Shown: piece after piece, positions 33,894 through 45,269 of the stretch
Position numbering within the stretch: position 1 is the first letter of the stretch
How the letters are laid out: each line of letters begins with the position of its first letter
NCBI GenBank assembly: GCA_902651635.1
Contig: CACRSC010000004.1
Location: 113,306 to 177,305 of the forward strand
Reading direction: 5' to 3'
DNA from: Mastigamoeba balamuthi
Taxonomy: Eukaryota > Evosea > Mastigamoebida > Mastigamoebidae
Length of the DNA: 64,000 nt
The notes under the pieces: model-generated
Told to the model about the DNA's origin: nothing
The model's input: only the letters and a program-made list of their open reading frames with translations
Database searches by the model: none
Translations under genes and position numbers: made by a program

Positions 33894-34501
33894 ATGTCGA
33901 CGGTTCCGCGGGCGTGCAAGTCCGCGCCATCCCCGCCAGCGTCAGTATCCAGGCCGGGCTCGCGGACTGCGGTGGTCGCGCCAGTCGCTGCCTCCAGCCG
34001 ACCGGTGTCGCCCAAGGGGTCTGCCCCCGTGGAGCTCATGAGCTCTGTGCGCACCGCAATCACCGCTGGCCCTCTGGGACCGATCGCTCTGGCCGCTTGC
34101 GTGCCCTGACGCCCAGATCTCCGCCCCACAGTTTCTGGGCTACGTGGCAGCGCACAGGTTCAGCGATGCGTTCGAAGTCACAAAGAAGAGTGCGCTGCCC
34201 GCCTGGATACGTGCGCATCGGCTGACCAGGCACCCGCAGTCCTCGAGTATGAGCCGCAGAACGACGTGATACTCGAGTACCGATCGCTCCTCGCCGAGCG
34301 AATGGAGCAAAGTGAACGCGCTGCGCAGCTGCACCCCGCCCTCACACGCCTCCCCCCCTCGCAGTCGAGGAGCGCAGGAAGGAAGATGCCGCCGCTGCCA
34401 AGGAGCAGGCGTCCCTCAAGGCCGCTCGCAAGATCGCCCGGGGAGGCGTGTCGTCCTCCGAGTCAGAGGCCTCCACGTCCGAGAGCGAGGACGACTCGTG
34501 A
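33894..34501 (+). CDS. Small protein with acidic Ser-rich tail, family unknown
   Basis: Four exons (33894-34100, 34132-34210, 34240-34311, 34365-34501) join to exactly 164 residues; the introns are 31, 29 and 53 bases. After a low-complexity Pro/Ser/Ala lead comes a compact segment, FLGYVAAHRFSDAFEVTKKS then LEYEPQNDVILEYRSLLAER. It runs into a charged helix (IEERRKEDAAAAKEQASLKA) and an acidic tail (SSSESEASTSESEDDS) with casein-kinase-2-like sites. The aromatic-acidic core looks conserved-protein-like, but I cannot name a family. It shares a 99-bp promoter with PPWD1 and ends 115 bp from the convergent dynamin gene. Confidence 0.65.
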
Positions 34502-34616
34502 AGTGGCCACCCGGTACCGGCAGTGAACAGTCCCCACAACCCCCGCTCGAGCTTGCATCTCTGAACCGCCGGTTCTCCCGCACGGGAGGGAGGGAGGAGG
34601 AGGGAATGGGTGGGTG

Positions 34617-37294
34617 TCAACTGGGAACGTAGTCTCTGACCTCGTTGACGATATCGTAGGCCTTCTGCAGGACCTCGATCAGCGCAGCGCACGCTGTGCG
34701 CCGGGCCCCCACCTCGGGCGACTCCTGGAGCAGGTCGTCGAAGCGGTCCTCCTTGTACAGCTCCTGCACGAGCTTGCTCTGCAGCGTCTCCTTGGAGTTG
34801 TTGACGAGGAAGTGCATGACGGCCTTGGGCACCAGGTCCCTGATGCTCTTGCGCACCACCATGAAGTAAGAGCCTACCAGCGTCCTGATGAGCTCCGTCT
34901 CGAAGCGCTCCCTGTCAGCGACGGCGGACTGCTGCTGCGCGCCGTTGCTGTCGGCGCGTGCCGCCCTCTCCTGGACAGGCGAGGCCATAGGCGACTGCAA
35001 CTCCGCGTCGCCCTCCCTCTGTGTCTTGGAGCCGGTGGCACTCGGCAGCGACGGCGTTGCAGGGCACGAGACGGGCAGCTTCTGGGCGGCCGTCGTCGTC
35101 GCTCCCGACTGCCACTCAAACGAGTTTGCGTCAGTAACGTGGAGTACGCCGAGAGATCGTACGCCGAAGATGCCCCAGAAGCCGTGGCGGGGCGCGGCAT
35201 CCTGGCCCCTATTCTGTCTCTCCAGGCACGCGTCCAGGTGCTCGTTAAAGTCCGTGTCCGACACAATCTGGTGGCACAAGAAGCACTTGAATAATGTGAG
35301 ACCCCCTCACATTGGAGGGCAGGGCAGCAGAGGAGGCGCGCACTGCTACAGGCTCCCGCCTGGCGATCGTGGAATCGCGAGGGACAGGCTTGCGTGCTGG
35401 CAGTGCCAGCGCTGCAGCTGCGTCGGACCCACGGCTGGCGTTGGCCAGCTTGGCAGACACGAGCGCGACGGCCCTCTCGCCGCCGATGAAGTCGGGGTGC
35501 GCCGTGTTGATGTGCGCCAGCTCGATGCGGATCAGGTTGCGCACCATCTCGCGCGCGGGCACCCTGTTGGCCGACAGCAGGTCGTGCACCACGTCCACGA
35601 CGGCCTTCCTCAGGTTCTCGTACCTGCTCAGGTGCGTAGCCTCGAGCTGCCCGACTATGCGGTGCAGCTCGTCGTACACGTAGTCGACACACTGCAACGA
35701 GTCGATCAGTTGATTCGGATGCGGAAACCACTGCACTGCGATGCGCACAGAAAGGCTTGGATCCTCGAGGCGGGAGACCTGCTGGCGGACAAGTGTCTCG
35801 AAGGCCATTTCTGGCACGAACAGGGCGTCGCGAGGCCCCGTGGCGATCTTGATGACGAGGCGCGTCTCCTCGTACGTCATCCCGCCTGTGGGGTCCATCT
35901 CGGCCAGAGACTTTCCAAACACCTCCTGGAACACGTGGTTGATCCTCGCGCCCCCTCGCAGCTCGTGCGGGGCCGAGCGCGCGGGCTCTGCGAGGCGGCC
36001 GTCGATGGCGCTGCTGAAGTCCTGGCAGAAGCACATGATCAGCCGCAGCAGCCTCGCGGACTTGCCGCCAGCCTCGGCCCCCTCGCCGTCGCTGTACTGC
36101 GACATCTCGGAGCGGGCGTCCATCAACATCCGAGTGATCTGCTGCCGAAGCTCGGGCAGCGAGCTCTTGATGTGCTGCATCAGCAACTGTGCAGGAAAAC
36201 GGGATTAGCAGTGACGTCAAGCGAGAATCTAGATTTCGGTATCGAGTACTTGCCTTGTTGAGGGTGAGGCCGAGGTACGGGGTGCCGAGCTTGTACGAGA
36301 TGGACTTGTACTGCGGGTGCGACTCGAAGAACCTCCTCTCGTTCGCGAGCGCGTCCTTGATCGACGTGCCGCTCGTGATATCCTCCTGTGCCCTGTTGAC
36401 GACGCCCACGTAGCCGAGCTTCAGCGAGACGGTGTGCCCAGTGAGGACGTCCATCGCGTCGGTGCCTCGGTCCATCAGGTCCAGCTTCGTGAGCACTCCC
36501 AGAGTGCGCAGCCCATCAGGGTCCACCGACCTCGCGAGCTGAACGGTGCAATCAAGAACTGAGACGAAGATACGACCCGAGGAATCGGATCCAGGATACC
36601 TTGAGGGCGTCCGAGGTGGATATGTCCGTGTTGGCGGGCGTGACCGCGAGGATGATGGCGTTGGGCTTCGATATGTACTCGAGGATCATTTCCCTCAGCT
36701 GCTCCTCGATGTTCCCCGGCTGGTCTCCGACAGGAATCTTGATATCACGCCCCACGCAACGCACTGAGATCCCAATCTGGGAAATGGATCAAAACAGGGC
36801 AGGGGCAGGCGTGCCCTGGTTATTCCGGGCAGGTCGACGAGCGTCAGGTTGACGACGTGCGGCGAGTGTATCGTGAGGGTGATGGGCACGCGCGCCACGC
36901 CCCTGTTCCTGCCCGCGACCTCGTTGGTCGCGGCCTGTATCTCGTCCCTGACGGCCCCGAAGTCGCTGTACTTGGCCCCGGGCTTGTGCAGGAACTCGCC
37001 CCACTCCTCGGGGCCCTCCCCGGCGCGGTGCACGAGGTGGAGGACCAGCGGGCGCCGCGTGACGATGTTGGTGCCGCGCGGGAGGAAGTCGCGGCCCACG
37101 ATGTGCTCGAGGACGGAGCTCTTGCCCGAGGACTGGCTGCCGACGACCACCACCTGCGGCAGGTCCAGGGGCTGCCCTGCGGGCGTCGCACCGCTGGCTG
37201 CTGAGACCAGGGCGCTCTGGGGGGGGGGAGGCGCACTGCCAATGGCGGCGAACACGTCCTGGAGCCTGTTCACGACGGGGATGAGCTGGTCCAT
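34617..37294 (-). CDS. Dynamin-related GTPase (DRP1/Dnm1 class)
   Basis: Starts [19 protein letters not shown]. The GTPase domain is complete: the P-loop [20 protein letters not shown], switch I ...[12 protein letters not shown], switch [20 protein letters not shown] (G4) and [10 protein letters not shown] (G5). The middle/stalk region follows ([32 protein letters not shown]). A Ser/Ala/Gln-rich insert sits where dynamin-related proteins have variable domain B. A GTPase effector domain ends the protein ([38 protein letters not shown]). There is no PH or Pro-rich domain, as in Dnm1/DRP1. It self-assembles on membranes and cuts mitochondria, peroxisomes or endocytic necks. At least five short introns are present. 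The stop is TGA at 34617-34619. Confidence 0.95.
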
Positions 37295-37426
37295 GGTGGG
37301 AACCCTGTCTCTGCCGCTCCTCTCACCAAACCGCGTTTGTGATTTCAGAAAATATCGTACTGACAGATTCGACAGAGGAAAATATCTTTGCTGATTGATT
37401 CCGGCGACCCTGACTGGGGTCGTCCC

Positions 37427-40400
37427 CTACGAGTAGAAGTCCAGCATCTCTTCGGGGTCCTGAAGAGTGGCGCTCTCTGGAGGATCGAGCAGCTCGGCAC
37501 TCGCGCCACCCTCGTCTGGTGGGACGAGCGTGGCATCCTCTGTGGCCTCTGTGATGACCTTGGGCTCGGGCTGCTCCTGCAGGACAGCCGACAGATCAAA
37601 GTCGTTGTCGCCATCGTCGTCCTCGAGCACGCGCCTTCTCTTCGCCGGCCTCTCGCCTCCCTCTGATGCGGCCGCAGTCGCAGGCGACTCCGCCATCACC
37701 TCCGCGCCGCTCTTGCTGCTGTCCTCTGCCACGGGCTCGGGCTCCTCCTCCGATTGCTCGTTCTCGGGCAGAGGCTTCTCGTGGCTCCTGTTCACGTTCT
37801 CCGTCTCGATGGCACGCGCGGCCAGCGTCATGTTGCACCCGCGCGAGCGCCACCCCAGCGCCCTCACGAACAGCGTCGTGTCCTTGGCGGCCGCCTTGAA
37901 GAACGAGCACGAGATCTCGGCGCAGATGGCCCCCAGCCTCTTGAGCTCGTCGGTGAGCACCACGGCGCCAGGGCTCTCGCACAGCGCCATCACGTGCTCC
38001 ATGGCCCGCAGCGTCGACACCGTCCAGAAGAACGCCACCGCGCCGTAGCTGTCGCGGGTCAGGCGCGCGAGCAGCGACGCGAGGCGCCCAGCAGCGAGCG
38101 CCGAGACCACTTCGATGTTGGCGAGCATCACGCAGTACGACCCGACGGCGCTGTGCGAGCAGTAGTTGAGCACCTGCGCCTCGTACTTGAGCAGCGCCTC
38201 GTCCACCTCGTCGGCGTCGGGCCGCAGCTGCGCCTCCTGCTCCTTGTGCTGCTGCTCCTGCTGCTCCTTCTCCTTCTGTATCTGCGCCTGCTCCTCAGCG
38301 TCGAGCTCGTCGCCCCTCTTGTGGCGCCTGCGGCGCACGAACACCGAGGTGCCCGCGAGCATGCGAACCGAGTCGAGGACAGTCTCCGCGAGGTCGGTCA
38401 GGACCTCAAGCCTGCGCATCGACTGCGTGCGCAGCGTGAAGGCCTTGATCATGTCGGGCACCTTGTTGAGCAGCAGGTCCGGGTCGTGCAGCAACTTCGA
38501 CAGCAGGCGCGTGCCGATGCCGCGGTCGCCGCGCTTGATAAGCGTCGACAGCGCGCGGACCATCTCCGCGACGGCCTCGAGCACGATGACCGTGTTGCGG
38601 TCGCGCTTGTCGAGCTCGTCGAGCTCGCGCAGGGCCCACGTGAACGTGTCCTGGTCCAGCGTGCACGACACGGGCGACACGTCGAACACGCGGCCAGCGT
38701 CTGCGTCGCACCTGTCCGACTCGCAGAGCAGGTGGTACGCGGTGAAGAAGCGGATGAGCCAGAGCCTGTTCATCTGGTCCGACTGCAGCACGGCGTCTGG
38801 GCGCGTCTTGGTCATCACGCTGATCAGCCCCATCAGCACTGCACCCAAAGACGTCAGAGACACGCGCTGCTACGGGAGGGAGGTGTGGCGTACCCGTGTA
38901 CCCGTAGTCGATGAACTGGCTCGCGTACTCCTTGAGGACCGCCTTTGTGCGGGACGAGGACACGGGGGTCCTGTGCAGGTTGTCCTTTGGCGCTGCGAGG
39001 ACTTTGTGCTTGCTGATGACAGTCCTGCGTGCCGGTGCCCCCTTCTTCCTCGCGGGAGACGCCGTGGACTGCAGGTCGTGCGACACAAACGTCGCTCCCA
39101 TCTACGCGGCCGACAGTGAGCTCGCAGGTGCTGCAGGTGGAGATCTCGCACCTCCTTCACAACGAACGGGCGAGAGAACTTGTTGTGGCGGTCTGTCCGT
39201 GCTGCCTGCTTCTTGCGGTCGTCGCGCTTGAGCGACGCTGCGAGCCCCGAGATGTTCGCACTCGTCGCAGCGCCAGACCCTCCAGTGGTGTCGATCTGCC
39301 ACAGCGCCAAGGGAGGGTACCATCAGCAAACGCTCGCCCCCATTCGGCCAAAAGGCACGCGGACAGAGAACGCATGCAGGTCCTCGGGGTTCTCCTTGCG
39401 GAAGATCAGGTAGAAGATCTCCAGGAGGATGATGCCCCATTGCCTGCAGAGCGACAGACGTCCCGCGTGAGTGTCCGCTTTGCGGGGAGGGGACCCGAGC
39501 GCTGCGCACTTGTGCTCCTCTGCGACCTGCGTGACGAGCAGCAGGAGCTCCAGCACCTGCTCCTGTGAGAATATGCTCACGAGCGTGTCGTGCAGCCTGC
39601 GGTACCTGTGAGCCGCACTGCGAGTGGAGGGAATGGGGGGAGGGGGAGGGAGAGAGCCCACCCTGCATAGGGGTCAGCGACGCCCGCGTGCGAGACGCCG
39701 TCGGCGACGACGAGCAGGTGGCGGATCAGTGTGAGGACGAGCTCCACGCGCTGCGCGTCCTTGGTCAGCCTCTCCTCGCCCTCTCCGCCGCTGAGAGCCA
39801 CGCGCATCAGATACTGGGGCACGCAGGCGGGCACCCCACCTCTGCAGGTGCTCGATGGGCTCCGCGATGAACGCGACGAGCGTGGCCCAGAGGTCTGCAG
39901 CGAGTGCGCACTCGGAGTGAGCGCGTGTGCACTGGCGTTTGAAAATTCAAAAAAGGAGCGGGAAACCGTTTCGCAGCATCGACGCCTTGTACTCCTGCAG
40001 CGCGCGCACGTGGTCCTCGTAGTTGGCCACCTTGGGGTCCACCGGCATCGTGAGCAGCGCCATGAGCTTCACTGTGGGGGCCACGCTGGCGTCAGGAGGG
40101 GAGCGCAGCCCCCAGAGGTCCGAGAGGGGAACAGGGGGGAGAGAGCGCAGGAAGAGGGAGGGCAGCACAGGCAGAGAGCGTCATGTCGGGCTCGTCGCTG
40201 CACGAGAGGACGAGGGGCACGAGGGTCTTCTGGACGACGCGGCACGAGCTGAGGAGCAGGCGGGAGCCGAGCCTCTCGGGGTCGTCTCGCCGGATGGCTC
40301 GCTGCAGGTCCAGAAGGCACTCTGAGGGGGAGGAGGCGTCAGAGGGGGCAGGAGACGAGGGACGTGGAGGAGCGCGTGCCGAGGCACTCGGGGCCGCGGG

Positions 40401-40482
40401 CGAAGCTCTCGGAACCGTCTGCGGAGTCGACGAGTTGGCCGATGCCCGTCACGCAGGCAACGAGCACATCTTCGTCCGCCAT
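37427..40482 (-). CDS. TIMELESS: Timeless/Tof1/Swi1 replication-fork protection protein
   Basis: Starts MADEDVLVACVTGIGQLVDS. Many short exons match the Timeless amino-terminal domain in order: ECLLDLQRAIRRDDPERLG, VVQKTLVPLVLSC, TVKLMALLTMPVD, HVRALQEYKASML, DTLVSIFSQEQVLELLLLV, WGIILLEIFYLIFRKENPED, then DRHNKFSRPFVVK (human RHSRFGGSYIV), LIRFFTAYHLLCESDR and QDTFTWALRELDELDK. With its partner Tipin/Csm3 this protein travels with the CMG helicase, couples it to polymerases and stabilises stalled forks. A charged coiled-coil insert (EEQAQIQKEKEQQEQQHKEQ) and an acidic tail (EDDDGDNDFDLSAVLQEQ) follow. The product, about 800 residues by estimate, is shorter than animal Timeless, and I see no clear PARP-binding C-terminal domain. 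Confidence 0.85.
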
Positions 40483-40743
40483 TTCCTGTTGCTGCGATTT
40501 AAATGAGGGAATATCTGGATTGGCGCCAAATATCTTCAGAGGGGCGAAAGGGAGCAAAATAGAAATGGGGTGCGCTGTGGGCAACCGCGCATACGTACAT
40601 TGCGCCACTGATATGTGTGGCGAGTTTGTTGCTGGAGGGCGAATCCCACCATCCAATCACTGGATTTGAAATTGTGAGATAGTAAGATGCCCTCTTTTGG
40701 GACAAGAACCTAGTATTAAACTCCCACACAAATTCAAATCGCA
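40483..40743. promoter_or_regulatory. Bidirectional promoter region
   Basis: Separates the divergent Timeless and charged-protein starts. GGGAATATCTGG at about 40508-40519 and CAAATATCTTC at about 40527-40537 lie 25-55 bp upstream of the Timeless ATG. On the other side the 60 bp before 40744 are AT-rich. Confidence 0.5.
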
Positions 40744-41529
40744 ATGGAGAAAGCACCCAGGCCTGCGATTCCCCACAAGCCCCAGAGCGTTCCGGCGAAG
40801 CACGACGGGGCAGCACCCCAGCCCCCAGCCGAGCCCGCCGCCGCCCCGAAACGCGCGCATTCGGGCCACACCAGGGACGACTGCGAAAAACCCGCAAAAA
40901 CCGACGATCCCACCACGATCAAGGAAATCAAGGACGCGGAAGACGGCGACGAGGAGCGCCACCGCCACCACCACCGCCACCACGACGAGGACGACGGCGA
41001 GCTGGCCCCAGAGCCCGAGAGGAAGCGCAGGAGGTCCGTGGGGTCGTCGCCGAAAAAGACTGCGACCTGCGAACCACCCGCACCCGCACCTGCACCTGAG
41101 AAAAAGGACACGGAGGTGCACGCCCAGCCCAAGGCGGCGGAGCCCAAGCCCAAGCCCACCGCCGAGCAGGCACAGTCCGCCAAGCACCCGGAGAAGCCTG
41201 AGGAGAAGCAGGCTCCCAAGGAGGCGGACAAGGGGAAGAAACCCCAGGCAAAGGCCGAGGAGCAGCAGCAGCAGGCAAAGCGGAATGACGAGCAGCCCAA
41301 GGCCAAGGAGGCTAAGGAGGACAAGGCGGAGCGCGCAGAGCCCCAGGAGCCGAAGGCGCAGGACCCGCAGCCGTCCAAGCAGCTCGAGACGCAGGAGATC
41401 AATCCCAGCGTACAGTCGTCCCTCTTCAGCAAAGTGCCCGATCAAGTCAAGAACCGTACGCCCTGCCCCATCCCCTCCTCTGCGCCCGTCTCCTCACGCC
41501 CGCCCCCCTCAGACTGCGCCATCTGCTAG
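40744..41529 (+). CDS. Highly charged low-complexity protein ending in a CaaX-like motif
   Basis: 261 codons if unspliced. The protein is almost entirely Lys, Glu, Pro, Ala and Gln, with a His cluster (HRHHHRHHDEDD) and repeated KPKPTAEQA/KHPEKPEEKQ-type segments. It is probably disordered. It ends CAIC and stop. A 57-base GT-AG interval (GTACGC...CCTCAG, 41456-41512) may be an intron; since 57 is divisible by three, both versions end in the same CAIC. C-a-a-X ends are prenylation signals, and X = Cys is acceptable to farnesyltransferase, so a membrane-tethered disordered linker is possible. Such repeats are not family-specific and no orthologue is recognised. Confidence 0.55.
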   Translation: MEKAPRPAIPHKPQSVPAKHDGAAPQPPAEPAAAPKRAHSGHTRDDCEKPAKTDDPTTIKEIKDAEDGDEERHRHHHRHHDEDDGELAPEPERKRRRSVGSSPKKTATCEPPAPAPAPEKKDTEVHAQPKAAEPKPKPTAEQAQSAKHPEKPEEKQAPKEADKGKKPQAKAEEQQQQAKRNDEQPKAKEAKEDKAERAEPQEPKAQDPQPSKQLETQEINPSVQSSLFSKVPDQVKNRTPCPIPSSAPVSSRPPPSDCAIC

Positions 41530-41663
41530 TGCGGCATCTAAGAGAGACTGTGAGGCCAATCCGATCAGTCTGCACGATCCCCGGTCATATACAAATGCCC
41601 CGTTTTTCCCCACAGTCCCCTAGTCGGTGATTCTGTTCGCTCGGGCGAGAGCACGTGCGCCTG

Positions 41664-42565
41664 CTAGCCATTGGTCTTGTCCGGCGTCGCCGGGGCTGCT
41701 GCGGTGGGCGACTTCTTGGGCGAGAAGAACGAGAGGCGCCTCTTGAGCTTCTTGGCGGGCGAGATGTACGGCGACGACTGCAGGTCCAGCGAGTGCCTGA
41801 CGAGCGGCTCCTCCCTGCCGGGCGTCTTCTCGGACTTTGCAGACCCCGGGGCGCCCGGCTCCGCGATGCACGCCTGCGGCGCTGCGGTCAGTCGACTGGG
41901 GTATCTGATCCGGTGCCGGCATGCCTCGATCTCCTGGGAGAAGAGGGAGAACGGGCTCGACTTCTTCTTCGTCGACGACGACCTGTGGTGCGAGTGCGAC
42001 TGAACAGCCTCTGCTGCAGGTCAGAGGACGCGGGGGAGGCAAAGCTGTGCGCTTGCCGAGAGCCATGTCGAGGCGCTTCTGGACCTCGTTCCTGCTCCCC
42101 GTCACCTGCGCCAGCTCCGCCCTGATCCTCGCGTTCTCCTGCTCGAGCTCCACGATTGCCTGCGGAGGGGTCAGGAAGTGGTCCATTTCGACTGTGCCCC
42201 TCGCCTTGTCCTTGGCCTCGTGCTCCTGCGCTGTCTTCTTGACGGCGTCCTCGACGTCGTGGAGCGCGGCCCTGGCGTTGGCGAGCTCGCCCTTGAGGGC
42301 GGCAGTCGCGTGCTCCTCGGCGTCCTTCATCGTCTCGATCTTCTGGCGGGCCTCGAGCAGCTTGCGCTTGAGCCTGCTGATCTTGCAGCGGCTCCTCCCC
42401 GCCTGGTGATCCAACGCCTTGACCTTCGCCTTCTCCTCCTCGAGCTCCTGTGTAGGGTTAGGAGTGCACACCAGGCGACGAGGGGCGTGCCCTGGCGATG
42501 GCGGAGACGATGGTCGTTATCTGCGCGATCATCCTGCACTCGGGGACCTCGTCGAGGGTCGTCAT
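41664..42565 (-). CDS. Coiled-coil protein with SPKK-type basic tail
   Basis: The first exon, 42565-42491, encodes MTTLDEVPECRMIAQITTIV.... It joins a long heptad-rich coiled coil (ELEEEKAKVKALDHQAG, KRKLLEARQKIETMKDAEEH, VELEQENARIRAELAQVTG). The tail is basic and Ser/Pro-rich (KLKRRLSFFSPKKSPTAATP) with CDK-like sites, ending KTNG. The join requires a GC-AG intron (AGG|GCACGC...ACACAG, 42448-42490), because no GT donor preserves the frame and the coiled-coil exon has no ATG of its own. The layout (short amino helix, coiled coil, SPKK tail) occurs in kinetochore, centrosome and cohesin-protection proteins. I cannot choose among them. Confidence 0.6.
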
Positions 42566-42690
42566 GTTGGCTGCTGTTCCGAATGGCGGGAAAACAATAC
42601 AGTACCCTCAATTGATTTCACCACGAATCCAAAATCCATCAGATTTGTATTTCTGTCCCAGCGAGCTCATTGCCGTGCACGCCGTGCGCT

Positions 42691-45126
42691 TCAGACGGCG
42701 CCCTTGGTGCGCACCATGTCAATGTAAGGCTTGGGGCTGCCCTGGTGGCGGTTGAACAGGACCCTGTAGCCGCGCTGCAGGTGCTGCCGCATGGGCGTGG
42801 GCGCGTTGATGACCGGGTCTTGCATCGACCCGCGGTACTCGTAGTACGGCGTGTCCCTGTTGCACGTGTAGCACGTGTTGTTGTAGATCATCGTCGACAT
42901 CACCACGTCCGCGGCAGAGTACGGGCTCTCCGGACCCCGCGCGTTGCCCCAGCACTCCTTGCGCCTCGCGCACGCGAGCATCGGCGCCAGAACGCCGCGC
43001 AGGATGCGGTCGTCGCACGAGAACCCGAAGACGGCGGGCGAGCACAGCGGGCGGAACTCTAGCCACTGCTGGCTGATGCCGACCGCCGAGAAGTACGCGC
43101 TCGTCGACCACTGCGTCAGGTCGTGGATGACGCAGACCGTGAAGATGCCGTCGCGGCGCAGCTGGACGACGAGCGGCTCGAGCGAGTTGCGCAGCTCGTG
43201 GCCGGCGGTCAGGAACAGGTACTCCCCGATCGTCGTCGCCGCGTGGGCCAGGACGAACGGGCGCCACGCGTCCGACGACGACGCAACGTCGGCGTGCTGG
43301 CGGCAGAGCTCCGCGTTGCCGCCCGGCATCCTCGCCTCGACCTCCTCGCAGGCGGGGACGAACGCGCGGACCTCTACGTTGCGCCACGTGCGCAGCGTCT
43401 CGAGGTTCTCGGGGCTCAGCCCGAGGTCGTAGACGACGATGGCCATCTCGGGCTCGTGGTGGTGCACGGACCCCACGAGGTTCTGGAGCTCGCGGAACCA
43501 CGCCGAGTTCGCGGCGGTCACGACGGTCGTGGTCCCAGAGTATGCGCCCACGGGCCGCGCCGAGTGCAGGCAGCGGCACGGCTTGTCGCCCGCGAACGCC
43601 ACCGGGTCCGACGCCAGCAGCTCCGCCCACGCCTTGTCGTTCTTCACGCCGTTCCTGTGCTGGCACTTGGAGTCGGTGGTCTTGAGGAGGTACTTGTCAA
43701 ACGGCTTGGGAGACTGCGCCCTCCTGACGACTGCGACGGTGCGCGGGCTCCAGTCAGTCGCTAGGGGGGTGGCCGCCCTGGGCGCACAGAGGATCTGGCG
43801 GCTGATGGTGGTCTCGGGAACCGGCATGCCGCCGTCGATGTGGCGAGTGAAGGCGCGGTCCATGCCGCACTGCGCGGCCGAGTGCGAGTAGGCCCACATG
43901 CTCCAGATCGTCTGGTCGTCGCCGAAGCGGTACGACTCGCCGGGGTCCGGGGCCGCCTCGATGCACTCCTTCTTCATGCCGCAGGCGAAGGTCTTCCTGA
44001 CGATCTCGTACTCGGGCCTCCAGTAGCAGACGCCCTGGAGCCCGCCGTCCACGGCAGGCTGGGGGACGGGAGTGTCGGGAATCAAGCGATTATGCGGGGC
44101 GATAAGCGCACGCGGCCAAACCAGGTCTCGAGAGTGTCGTTGTAGAAGTGGGCGACCGCGTGGCGGTTGCCCCACGTGAGGCTCTCGCCCATGCCAGCGC
44201 AGAAGTAGCCGTCAGAGTCGATCCTGTTCTTGATAAAGTCGATAGGCCTCCTCAGCTCTCTGCCGGCGTCCAGGTAGAGAATCTGAATGGGAATCCTGAA
44301 TACCTCCCGGCGAGAAGAACTTGCGGAAAGGTGGAATCGAACGCCGGACCTTCCCGAAACGGCGAGCGGCGTCCTCGATGATGGCCGTCTTCCACGCGAA
44401 GTTGCGCAGGTTGTGGAAGTGCTGCGGGTACTTGCCGAAGTCGAGCTTGAAGAGGTGGACGCCGCAGAAGCCCTGGATCTTGCGGCGCCAGTCGTCGCCG
44501 AGGCCGATGTCGTAGACGGCGACCTCGAGGTTGGGCTCCCACAGGTGCACGCTGCCCAGGAAGTTGGTCAGGTGCCCCGTGAACCCCTCGCTCGCGGCCG
44601 TCACCAGGGTCAGCGGCACCCTCTTGGCCCTGGGGTCCACCTCTGCGGGGGTTGACGGGACAATCAGGGGCGGATTCAATTCCATTGCACAGTCTCTGGT
44701 ATGGGTTGATTCGGGCCGGGTGCGAATTAGGCTCCAAATCGGGCAATTGGGAGCCATAATGCAGGACAGACAACACTGCGATGGGAGAATTCTAGAAATG
44801 CCGGCGTCTACGTCACCACCCGGGGAGAAAGGAAAGGCCATACCTTTTGCGGGCATGCACTCGCGCTTGTGTGGCGGCTCCTTTGTGGCGACCACAGCAG
44901 CGCATTTCGAGGGCAGGAGTCCGCTTGCCGCCGCGGGGAAAGCGACGTGCGCGGGCTTGGGACCGTCGGTGGTGTGGGGCGTCTGTATGGGCGGTGGCTG
45001 GAGATCCGGCGGCGGGCTGGGACGCGGGTCCGTGTTGGGCGGCGCCAGCGAGCTCAGCTTGACGACGCTGAAGACGGTGGACACCGTGACCAGGAAGAGA
45101 ATCGACGGCAGGGTCTTCAGCCGCAT
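42691..45126 (-). CDS. Type II membrane protein with two tandem glycosyltransferase-like (DUF1647-type) domains
   Basis: Starts MRLKTLPSILFLVTVSTVFS, a short cytosolic end plus signal anchor. A Pro-rich stem then leads into a luminal region. Two domains with the same core follow. The first has LVTAASEGFTGHLTNFLGSV and LEVAVYDIGLG, the second has VVTAANSAWFRELQNLVGSV and MAIVVYDLGLSPE. The first continues with ILYLDAGRELRRP and FIKNRIDSDGYFCAG, the second with YLFLTAGHELRNSLEPL. The YLDAG/LTAG position is where GT-A folds carry the DxD-like metal site; here it is Asp-Ala-Gly in domain one and Thr-Ala-Gly in domain two, so domain two may be inactive. Many Cys suggest disulphides in the secretory pathway. 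The substrate is unknown; the family name is from memory of the VYDLGLSPE motif. Confidence 0.65.
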
Positions 45127-45269
45127 CCTCGGTGCTTTCGCGCGGTGAAGGCAACCCCGCGACACAACGTATACGACCACCAATAAGAATCTCCAATATC
45201 TCGGGATTCTCTGCTGATCCCCGTATCTCCGAGAGGACGTCATTCAGTATCTCTGCCCCTCAGACAGCG
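45127..45269. promoter_or_regulatory. Bidirectional promoter region with repeated ATATCT/GTATCT words
   Basis: 143 bp between divergent starts. CCAATATCTCGGGATT (about 45194), CCGTATCTCCGAGAGG (about 45221) and CAGTATCTCTGC (about 45245) form three spaced copies of a TATCTC word. Confidence 0.55.

Noticed and set aside
44325-44360. A TTCGATTCC word on the minus strand resembling a tRNA box B
   Set aside because: It lies in an intron of the glycosyltransferase-like gene with no box A at proper spacing and no foldable arms.
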